This document shows, in pieces, positions 1 through 6,175 of a stretch of DNA of 7,511 bases. The stretch is from an uncultured Pirellula sp. (GTDB lineage: Bacteria; Planctomycetota; Planctomycetia; Pirellulales; Pirellulaceae). Under the pieces are notes generated by a model that ran no database searches, was not told the DNA's origin, and saw nothing but the letters and a program-made list of their open reading frames with translations. Position numbers and translations under genes: made by a program. Each line of letters begins with the position of its first letter. The first letter of the stretch is position 1. The stretch is from positions 1 through 7,511 of the forward strand of contig CAILTZ010000900.1 of assembly GCA_903837255.1 (NCBI GenBank), given 5' to 3'.

Positions 1-587
1 GCATCGCCGACAATCACGACCGGATCGAGCTTGGAATCGATCCCCCTAGCCGAACACTGAATGATGTAGCGTTTCCCTTGCACAGCTTCAAAGGAATAGT
101 AGTCCACCGCCCTGGCGCTGACGACCGCATTGCAGACAGTCGGCACGCTCAGTTCCATGGCATTGGCAAGAGTCGTGTTTCCGGGTTTCTGAATGACTTC
201 GCCAAGTTTGCCGACGGTGAATATTCGTGCCGAGGAGATCCCCAGCCGTCCAATCAATCGAGATTCGTAGAGCCCCGGTGGAACATCCGAAGCAATCGTG
301 AGCGCATACTGATTTGCGATCGGCTTGCCCTGAGCATCGAGCTTCGCGGTGGCTTGGATCCCAGGATGCTCGAAGATCATCGGCCCAGGATCCTCCATGT
401 TATCCGCAGCGATGGTTACATCAAAGCTCGTCCCGAGTTGACCACCCATCGGGGTGATCGACAAGAGTCTAGGGAGCGGCAGACAAACCGATTGGGCTTG
501 TACAATCCCACACAGGTCGGAGGCAAGGATCCACCAGGTAAAGACCAGTGCCCAGTAACTCAGCCCGAGTCTTCTGATACGTAGCAT
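1..587 (-). CDS. Secreted Ig/IPT-like plus PPC-like domain protein, partial (C-terminus beyond window)
   Basis: The frame is open from the ATG at 585-587 (minus strand) to the window edge, giving 195 full codons plus a partial Ala codon. Residues 1-31 look like a Sec signal peptide: MLRIRR, then a hydrophobic stretch rich in W, L, V and I, then a likely cleavage after VQA. Residues about 39-128 resemble the Ig/IPT-like module of planctomycete exported proteins, with SITPMGGQLGTSFDVTI near the start, DVPPGLYESRL at 101-111 and the ending FTVGKLGEV. From about 135 the pattern (NTTLANAMELSVPTVCNAVV, then VDYYSFEAVQGKRY and KLDPVVIVGDA) resembles the start of a pre-peptidase C-terminal (PPC) beta domain. 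The start lies 58 bases after the DUF1549 gene stop, so the two are probably one transcript; proteins of this type commonly sit beside DUF1549 genes in planctomycetes. No clear Shine-Dalgarno sequence precedes the ATG. The role is unknown; binding to a surface or polymer outside the inner membrane is only inferred. Confidence is high for the gene and moderate for the domain names. Confidence 0.85.
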   Translation of the reverse strand, partial: MLRIRRLGLSYWALVFTWWILASDLCGIVQAQSVCLPLPRLLSITPMGGQLGTSFDVTIAADNMEDPGPMIFEHPGIQATAKLDAQGKPIANQYALTIASDVPPGLYESRLIGRLGISSARIFTVGKLGEVIQKPGNTTLANAMELSVPTVCNAVVSARAVDYYSFEAVQGKRYIIQCSARGIDSKLDPVVIVGD

Positions 588-645
588 GGGGACATTCCCG
601 TTTATTGGTACGATTTTCATCAGTGCCCTTTTTATGCCCGCTGGA

Positions 646-2916
646 TCAATGGTTGAACAAAAATTCTTTGGCGTTGATAAGCGCCCACAGGAGGTCTTGA
701 AGGTTCTCTCGCAGGGCCTTTGCTGGATCGATCGGATTTCCATTGGCATCTTTGCGAACCTCTGCAAGGTATCCTACCGCAGTGGAGAGTTCCTCGGCGG
801 TAGGTTTGCGTGCAAAAGCCACCGCATAGATTTCCTCGATCCTTTGCTCAGGGGTTTTGTCCGATTTGGCAAGCGATTCGGCCCGACCTGCACCGCTAGA
901 GAGTTTGCTTTTCACATCGTTTGCATTCATCAAGTGCAGGCTCTGGGCGAGGCTCGATGTTTGAATCCGTTCGCATTCGCACACGCTTTCGTTCTCCGGT
1001 CGTCCGAAGACTTTCAGAAACGGTGATGCGTTGTTGTAGCTGTTGTCCGGAAGTCCAATCGCTCGGGTCCCTGGAGGCAGATTCGGAAAATCGGTACGTG
1101 TCATCGCTAGGTCATCGATCGCATCGAGCAAGACTTCTGCAGAGAGCCGCCGCGGATAATAGCGGGAGAAGTTTTGATGGTCGGCAATGTTGTGTGGGTT
1201 GGGTACCGAACTGAGCTGGTAAGTCGTCGAGCGAACCAAGGTGCGCACAAGTTCTTTCAAGTCAAAGCCCGATTCGATGAATCGTTTCTCTAGGGCCGCC
1301 AAAAGTTCTGGATTCGAGGCCGGATTCGAGTCGCGGATGTCATCCTCGGGTTCGATCAATCCACGTCGAAAGAAGTGCTTCCAGTAGCGATTGACCACGG
1401 CCTTGGCAAAGAAAGGATTCTTTGGATCTGCCATCCAATCGGCGAGCTTGAGCCGAGGGCCTTGGTCAGGATCGATTTCCAAGATGGATTCGCCCAGCGG
1501 GGCAGGGCGACGCATCTGTCCTGTTTTGGCATTTGGGACCCCTGCAAGCCCCCGCTTGTGAAAGATCATATCCTCGCCACGTGTCGAAGTCGGCTTGCGT
1601 CCAACTTGGCTGAAGAACGCGGCCAAGCTGTAGTAATCGTCTTGGCTCCAGCGTTCAAAGGGATGATGGTGGCACTGGGCACACTGCATACGCACGCCGA
1701 GGAACAACTGCGCGACATCCTCGAGCTGGGTCTTGGGTTCCTTGACCCGTTTGTACCAAGCAACCGGTGGGTTTGAAAGAACCGTACCGGTAGCCGCCAA
1801 AAGCTCTCGCACCATTTGATCGTAGGGTTTGTTAGCTAGCAGGCTGTCGCGGACCCAGGAGTAGAAAGCAAAGTTCGAAGTGATATCGCTAGCATCGTCA
1901 CGACGGTTCTTGAGCATCGCCGTCCATTTGTTGGCAAAGAAGTCTGCATACTCGCCACTTGCCAACAACCGTTCGATCGCCTCATCCCGCTTGCCCGGCG
2001 AAGTACTTGAGAGAAACGCCGCGAGTTCTTGCTCGGTGGGAAGTCGACCAGCGACGTCCAACGACACCCGCCTGAGGAACGTCGTCTCATCGGTTACTTC
2101 TGAAGTGGGAATGCCCAAGCGTTTGAGATTGCTAAAGACCAACTCGTCGACGAAATTCCGAGCCTCTGGAAACTTCTCCACCGTATAAGCTTGCGGTACT
2201 GAGGCCCGAAACACGGCGATTTGACCTTGGTATCGAACCATGATCGAGACGCTGCCAGGGATGTCCTGGATGGAAACATTTCCGTGTTCATCAACCGTAG
2301 CCATCGATGTATCGTTGGATTCAAAGAGCGACAGGTCGGTCACGTCCTTCTGAGTCCCATCCTCATATTGGGCGATGGCCACCAGCCGCTGTGCGGACGT
2401 GGGTGCTAGGATGGCTTGGGCCGGTTCGATCTGAATCGATTTGAGTTTGGTGGCTTTGTCCCCATCGTAATTCGCCCCTTGGCGGATCCATTCGACGAGC
2501 AAGCCGTAGTCTTGCGAGTCGGGACGCAACCTTGCTCCACCACCGTGGGGAACTTGGCCAGTCGCCTTGAGCAGTAGCAAGCTCTGCTCGGGAGCGGTGT
2601 TCGATAGCCGTCGACCGCGACCTTCGAGGACCACGTGTTGGTAGTCCTCGAAGGGCTCGAATCCCAGCAGGGAGAGTTGGAAACCGTTTTGGCCATTGCT
2701 CGCTTTGGCATGACAAGTCCCAGCGTTGCAGCCGGCTTTGGTCAAGATGGGAAGTACCTCGTTGACCATACTCACGGGCCGAGACGCCCGATCTGCTTCT
2801 GTGGCAGGGCGGGCAGGTTCGGATGCAAGGCAAGGGCGCCAAGCCAAGCACAGGCAAGCCAGATACATTCGGGCCAAGAAAACGACAGCTAGGGTATGCA
2901 ACCGAGTGGATCGCAT
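646..2916 (-). CDS. DUF1549/DUF1553 secreted cytochrome-like protein with BIG_2-like domain
   Basis: This is a 756-residue exported protein. Residues 1-31 look like a signal peptide. A first haem-type motif, C63-NAGT-C68-H69, follows in a segment like the planctomycete cytochrome domain, and it has four residues between the cysteines instead of two. Residues about 163-240 look like a bacterial Ig-like (BIG_2) domain, with QYEDGTQKDVTD and later ATVDEHGNVSI. Residues about 255-450 match DUF1549: LRRVSLDVAGRLPTEQEL, then the canonical C412-AQ-C415-H416 followed by HHPFERWSQDDYYSLAAFF. Residues about 486-741 match DUF1553: NRYWKHFFRRGLIEP, GFDLKELVRTLVRSTTYQ, and C646-E-C648-ER before the SLAQSLHLMNA block. 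The length suits this family, which is strongly expanded in planctomycetes and whose biochemical role is not established; an electron-transfer or haem-linked role in the periplasm is inferred from the motifs. The ATG at 2914-2916 is chosen because the signal peptide follows directly; no Shine-Dalgarno sequence is visible. The stop is TGA at 646-648. Confidence 0.95.
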   Translation of the reverse strand: MRSTRLHTLAVVFLARMYLACLCLAWRPCLASEPARPATEADRASRPVSMVNEVLPILTKAGCNAGTCHAKASNGQNGFQLSLLGFEPFEDYQHVVLEGRGRRLSNTAPEQSLLLLKATGQVPHGGGARLRPDSQDYGLLVEWIRQGANYDGDKATKLKSIQIEPAQAILAPTSAQRLVAIAQYEDGTQKDVTDLSLFESNDTSMATVDEHGNVSIQDIPGSVSIMVRYQGQIAVFRASVPQAYTVEKFPEARNFVDELVFSNLKRLGIPTSEVTDETTFLRRVSLDVAGRLPTEQELAAFLSSTSPGKRDEAIERLLASGEYADFFANKWTAMLKNRRDDASDITSNFAFYSWVRDSLLANKPYDQMVRELLAATGTVLSNPPVAWYKRVKEPKTQLEDVAQLFLGVRMQCAQCHHHPFERWSQDDYYSLAAFFSQVGRKPTSTRGEDMIFHKRGLAGVPNAKTGQMRRPAPLGESILEIDPDQGPRLKLADWMADPKNPFFAKAVVNRYWKHFFRRGLIEPEDDIRDSNPASNPELLAALEKRFIESGFDLKELVRTLVRSTTYQLSSVPNPHNIADHQNFSRYYPRRLSAEVLLDAIDDLAMTRTDFPNLPPGTRAIGLPDNSYNNASPFLKVFGRPENESVCECERIQTSSLAQSLHLMNANDVKSKLSSGAGRAESLAKSDKTPEQRIEEIYAVAFARKPTAEELSTAVGYLAEVRKDANGNPIDPAKALRENLQDLLWALINAKEFLFNH

Positions 2917-2955
2917 GGCGATGGATGGGCGAGCGAGTTGACCTGGGAGGGGGAA

Positions 2956-3012
2956 TTTTGACGTTCCGCAGCCAAGCCTAAGCTTGGACTACGTTAATAG
3001 TCTACGTCAAAA
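2956..3012. repeat. Nested inverted repeats upstream of the DUF1549 gene
   Basis: A perfect 9-base inverted repeat (TTTTGACGT at 2956-2964, ACGTCAAAA at 3004-3012) encloses two smaller hairpins. One is CCAAGC at 2972-2977 paired with GCTTGG at 2982-2987 around a 4-base loop. The other is ACTA at 2988-2991 paired with TAGT at 2998-3001 around CGTTAA. Together they could fold as a three-way junction ending about 39 bases before the DUF1549 start codon. It could be a structured mRNA leader, an operator or a transcription-stop signal, or it may be chance. Neither side has a run of T long enough to call an intrinsic terminator. I found no convincing promoter in the gap: a TTGACG at 3005-3010 (minus strand) lacks a matching -10 box at the usual distance. 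Confidence 0.4.
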
Positions 3013-3088
3013 CGTCCGGTCCGACGTGTCCAAAGGGGGCCTTTTCTGAGAAAAGCCTGTTGTCCAAGGGATTTGTCCCCAGAAATCC
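3012..3088 (-). terminator. Possible terminator hairpins after the secretion operon
   Basis: Three short stem-loops follow the stop codon of the PilO/GspM-like gene. Their arms are 3083-3088 with 3069-3074 (GGATTT/AAATCC, 8-base loop), 3050-3055 with 3041-3046 (CTTTTC/GAAAAG, 3-base loop), and 3023-3027 with 3012-3016 (ACGTC/GACGT, 6-base loop). The last is followed on the minus strand by only a short TTT. None has the strong GC stem and long T-tract of a textbook intrinsic terminator. The position at the operon end makes termination plausible, but the call is weak. Confidence 0.25.
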
Positions 3089-3099
3089 GAAGGTTTTCG

Positions 3100-4293
3100 T
3101 TAGTCCTCGATGCCGCGTTTGTAAGCTTCAGCGAGAGGTTCATCCAGGCCGACTGTCCAACGCTTCCCTTCGGTCTCGACTTCGATAAAGTTCGAGCCGA
3201 TCGAGACCACCTTACCCTCGATATCCCCGAGCTTGAGCTGCTCGCCTTCGCGGACATACAGGGTCTTGTTCTCGGTCTTGGATCGGATCCAAGCCTGAGG
3301 ACCTTTGCCGTCAGAGATCAGTGCGCTGACGAAGGCCTGCGAAGCGACGTCAAATTCTTTGGGCTTTTTCACCGCAGGAGGTGGCTCTTGAACTTTAATC
3401 GAGATCCATTGGACGGTCGACTTGGCCGGAATTCCTGAATCGGTCGCTCGGACACCGACTTTGTAGTCCCCGAGTTCCAAAGCGGTCCAGCTGAGATTTC
3501 CCGTCTGGGGATCGAGTTGCATGCCGCGAATCGGTTCTCCCTCGAAGTCGTACGTGACCACTTGTCCGGGATCGGTTTCTTTTGCATCAAGCCCGACATC
3601 CAATTTGATCCCAAGCGTTGCTGAGACGAGTTTGCTCTTCTCGAAGACAGGGGGGTTATTGGTCGGAGCAAAAATGTTGCGACCTACGATGCTGTTTTGG
3701 TATTCATCGTAAGGCCTTTCAAGCCTCGGGGCGTTATACCCCGGAGCTCCCTGATCGGGTTTTGCGTTCTTGAGTGCCAGGACTTCGCAGTCCAAAGTAA
3801 TCTTCAACTGGTTTGGTATTTTGCTGTTGGGCAACGGTTGCATATCAAACCGCAATACCCGATGCAGATAGTCTTTCGCGTGAAATGCATACAGAAGTTT
3901 GGTCGCATTCTCGATCGTCCCGGTCCCAGCAAGTGAGAATTTAAACGATTGATAGAGATCTTTCTCGACGCTATCCCCGGCCGATTTAGGCAAATAATCG
4001 ACCAGTTCGCATTCGTCGGCGAGATTGATTAGCCACTCAAGGTACTGTGCCCGAGCTTTTTCCTCGTTGCTCGGTAGCGACTGGGGCACGAGTCGATTGA
4101 GTTTGGCTATCGCCATCGCACCGGCTGTTATCTGTAGCTTTTGATCGTTCCGCTGCTGCTCCAAACTCAAAATCTGGTTCTGTTTTGTATCAAATCCCTT
4201 TCGGATCGATTCCCAGAAGTAGTTCCCGACGAACAAAAGGATTACAAGCCCCACGCCGGCGGCGAGGATTTTTTCACGGTTGGATAAGTTCAC
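3100..4293 (-). CDS. PilO/GspM-like inner-membrane platform protein fused to cadherin/Ig-like and PilP/GspC-like domains
   Basis: This 397-residue protein probably belongs to the inner-membrane platform of a type II secretion or type IV pilus-like machine. A short cytoplasmic N-terminus (MNLSNREK) leads to one membrane helix at about 9-27. A helical, coiled-coil-prone stretch follows at 30-75, then an alpha/beta region at about 85-175 as in PilO/GspM. The motif VGRNIFAP at 203-210 resembles the start of the periplasmic part of GspC/PilP. Residues about 225-302 look like a cadherin or putative-Ig domain (MQLDPQTGNLSWTALELGDY, VRATDSG). Residues about 316-385 (LYVREGEQLKLGDIEGKVV, then a short beta pattern) resemble the PilP/GspC homology region, which in those families contacts the secretin. 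The start is GTG at 4291-4293, supported by a strong ribosome binding site and by a 4-base overlap with the upstream gene. The stop is TAA at 3100-3102. PilO and PilP are usually separate proteins, so this is a fusion with an extra domain. The family assignment rests on topology, motifs and context rather than strong identity. Confidence 0.8.
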   Translation of the reverse strand: MNLSNREKILAAGVGLVILLFVGNYFWESIRKGFDTKQNQILSLEQQRNDQKLQITAGAMAIAKLNRLVPQSLPSNEEKARAQYLEWLINLADECELVDYLPKSAGDSVEKDLYQSFKFSLAGTGTIENATKLLYAFHAKDYLHRVLRFDMQPLPNSKIPNQLKITLDCEVLALKNAKPDQGAPGYNAPRLERPYDEYQNSIVGRNIFAPTNNPPVFEKSKLVSATLGIKLDVGLDAKETDPGQVVTYDFEGEPIRGMQLDPQTGNLSWTALELGDYKVGVRATDSGIPAKSTVQWISIKVQEPPPAVKKPKEFDVASQAFVSALISDGKGPQAWIRSKTENKTLYVREGEQLKLGDIEGKVVSIGSNFIEVETEGKRWTVGLDEPLAEAYKRGIED

Positions 4294-6125
4294 GATGCAC
4301 CTCCAAGGATGGGTTCAGCGGCAGGTTTCGCCGGTTCAGTTGTTGCCGGTTCAGGCTTTGCTGGCTCAGTTGTAGCTGGCTCGGGTTTTTTCGGTTCAGT
4401 GGTTGCCGGCGCAGTGGTTGCCGGCGCAGTGGTTGCCGGCGCAGTGGTCGCCGGATCAGTGGTCGCCGGATCAGTGGTCGCCGGATCAGTGGTCGCCGGA
4501 TCAGTTGTCGCCGGATCAGTTGTCGTTGGCTGAGTTTTGGCTGGCTCAGTTTTGGCTGGCTCAGTTTTGGCTGATCCCGCTTGGGTTTCTTGCTCCTTTG
4601 AAACTTCGGCATTGGGTTCGGTTTTCGGGTCGCTCTCGGGCGTATCTTCGATCGGATTACGCTTTACATTCCTCGGATCCTTAACCTCTGCCGTCGCGAC
4701 GGTGATCTTCATATCGGCTACCACCGGATACTTCTTGTCCTGGCTTTGGGCCAAGCCGGTTTCGCGGACATTGTGCTTAGTGTCTCGATAGGCCGCCTCG
4801 ATTTCGGGTACCAATTCCTTTTCCTTCGTTAGGAACTTGGTCAAAATGGTCGGCTCATTCGTTCGAGGATCTAAATTAAAGGTGGTGGCACTGAAGTAGG
4901 TGGTGTCTGCGTCTTTCGCGTTTACCGAGAGACGCTCGAGTTCGTCGACCCATAGGACGTCCCCTTGCATGAAGGTTTCTACCTTTTTCCAGTCAGCAAG
5001 ATTCTTCCCAGCAGTCTTTAGGATAGGTGTTTGACCGGCAATCTCGTCCTTGAGCACCTTGATATCTTGATCCAATGTCGAATGACTTGATGAATACCAC
5101 CACCAAGATGCGGCCAGCAATGCAGTTGCTGCCGCGCCTCCCATGATGTACTGCGCGACGGGCTTTTTCTTCTCCACTCGTTTGCGAGGATTCGCAAAAT
5201 CGATAATACGGTCGCTTGTGTTGGGCAGATGCAAAGCACCCAGCACTGGGGCAAAACGCCCGACGGTTTGGGTCGTTGCGGCAATAGCGATGTCAGCTCG
5301 TTCGGCCATGGTAAACGGATCGAACATCTTCACTGGAATATCAACTGAGTGACTTAATTCCTGTGCCAGCGGTGCTAGTGAGTCTTTGGTCCAGACGATC
5401 AGTTGATCGACCCTCAAGCCAGCTCTTTGGGATGCTGCTGCCATAAGCGTCCGCTTGATTTCGCCGGCGAGGATCTTTACCGCGCTGGCATCTTGCAGGT
5501 CCGTCGGCGCATAAAAGCTTCTCATGAAGACCGCTTTGCCACGCTCGGTGATTACGACATCGGCTTCGTCATTGAGCAGATCGATAAACAGAACGGTCGA
5601 ATTGTTCCACTCAGGGTGTTTGGCCAAGGCTCCTGCGGCCGCGGCCATAGGCCTTAAGACCATGTGCTTGAGCGTCAGTCCAGCTTCGGTAACTGTCGCG
5701 TCTATCTTTTGGATCAGTGCAGGACTAATCGCTCCAACGATGCAGTCGATGCTACCCTCTAAGTGCGAGGGCATCGTGATGAAGTCCAACGGCCAGCTTT
5801 CGTTGACGCTTGCAAAGTACCGAGGGGCAGCAAAGCGAACCATGTCGGGAAGTTCGTTGGTGTCGACCATCGGCAGGGTGATCGCCCTGAGCTCGATGTC
5901 GTTTCGGCTGACGCATGCGATCGCATGCCCCCCTTTGATGTTGGCTTGCTGGAGCAACTCTTTCAGCGCTGCGGTTGCCTGTGGGCTACCCCATGGCTGA
6001 GCGCCCTCTTCGAGTTCAATCGGGGTGCTGAGCACTTTCTCGATCGATACACCGGTCAAACCGGTCGATCCAACGGCCACTCGGACCTCGTTGGAATCGC
6101 ATTCTAGACTTATGAATTTCGACAT
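4290..6125 (-). CDS. gspL: GspL-like protein: PilM-like actin fold plus PilN-like periplasmic part and Thr/Pro repeat tail
   Basis: This 611-residue protein is the probable link between the cytoplasmic secretion ATPase and the inner-membrane platform. Residues 1-310 have the layout of the PilM/GspL actin-like domain: MSKFISLECDSNEVRVAV at the start, a helix-rich middle, and FIDLLNDEADVVITERGKAV at 180-199. IIDFANPRKR at 307-316 resembles the short motif that opens PilN-like proteins. One membrane helix (about 324-344, ending WWWY) precedes a periplasmic coiled-coil and alpha/beta region at about 350-485. A joined PilM and PilN is the classical GspL arrangement, and GspK upstream supports this reading; many planctomycete versions are simply named PilM. 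Residues 519-605 are 17 tandem units of a Thr/Pro pentapeptide. The actin-type phosphate loops lack the usual glycines, so ATP binding is doubtful. The start is ATG at 6123-6125, 50 bases after the gspK stop, without a clear ribosome binding site; the stop TGA overlaps the next gene. The symbol follows the domain layout, not a close match. Confidence 0.8.
   Translation of the reverse strand: MSKFISLECDSNEVRVAVGSTGLTGVSIEKVLSTPIELEEGAQPWGSPQATAALKELLQQANIKGGHAIACVSRNDIELRAITLPMVDTNELPDMVRFAAPRYFASVNESWPLDFITMPSHLEGSIDCIVGAISPALIQKIDATVTEAGLTLKHMVLRPMAAAAGALAKHPEWNNSTVLFIDLLNDEADVVITERGKAVFMRSFYAPTDLQDASAVKILAGEIKRTLMAAASQRAGLRVDQLIVWTKDSLAPLAQELSHSVDIPVKMFDPFTMAERADIAIAATTQTVGRFAPVLGALHLPNTSDRIIDFANPRKRVEKKKPVAQYIMGGAAATALLAASWWWYSSSHSTLDQDIKVLKDEIAGQTPILKTAGKNLADWKKVETFMQGDVLWVDELERLSVNAKDADTTYFSATTFNLDPRTNEPTILTKFLTKEKELVPEIEAAYRDTKHNVRETGLAQSQDKKYPVVADMKITVATAEVKDPRNVKRNPIEDTPESDPKTEPNAEVSKEQETQAGSAKTEPAKTEPAKTQPTTTDPATTDPATTDPATTDPATTDPATTAPATTAPATTAPATTEPKKPEPATTEPAKPEPATTEPAKPAAEPILGGAS
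4300..4304 (-). promoter_or_regulatory. Strong Shine-Dalgarno site for the GTG start of the PilO/GspM-like gene
   Basis: The minus strand reads GGAGG 6 bases upstream of the GTG at 4291-4293. It lies inside the last codons of the GspL-like gene. It decides this start and, with the GTGA stop/start overlap at 4290-4293, points to translational coupling of the two subunits. The other visible starts have no comparable site. Confidence 0.8.
4311..4571 (-). repeat. 15-base tandem repeat encoding Thr/Pro pentapeptides
   Basis: About 17 in-frame 15-base units code for residues 519-605 of the GspL-like protein. In order they run from AKTEP and AKTQP through TTTDP, four ATTDP and three ATTAP to mixed ATTEP, KKPEP and AKPEP, with the last unit 7 residues long. 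The central units are nearly identical in DNA (three GGTTGCCGGCGCA-type copies and several GGTCGCCGGATCA-type copies at about 4392-4531), so they look recently duplicated, while the outer units have diverged. The tail lies on the periplasmic side, is likely disordered, and may reach across the periplasm or to the cell wall. Slippage could change the copy number without shifting the frame. Confidence 0.95.
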
Positions 6126-6175
6126 GCTTGTGAACTCGCGGGTGCTGTTTCCTTGAAGTATTTCTCAGTCAGTGT

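Noticed and set aside
78..584. Plus-strand open frame of 168 residues
   Set aside because: It lies antisense to the signal-peptide protein at 1-587, which has a clear signal sequence and domain pattern; the plus frame shows none.
2956..3012. tRNA or tRNA-like gene from the cloverleaf-like repeats
   Set aside because: There is no T-loop or anticodon-arm consensus, and the arms have the wrong lengths.
2940..3012. Sigma-70 promoter for the DUF1549 gene
   Set aside because: TTGACG (minus strand, 3005-3010) has no -10 box 16-18 bases downstream, and TATTAA lies only a few bases after it.
4392..4531. CRISPR-like array
   Set aside because: The 15-base units are directly abutting with no spacers and code for an in-frame peptide repeat.
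4185..4684. Several repeat-rich open frames on both strands across the 15-base repeats
   Set aside because: A 15-base repeat without stops opens most frames. Only the GspL frame joins to conserved domains on its N-terminal side.
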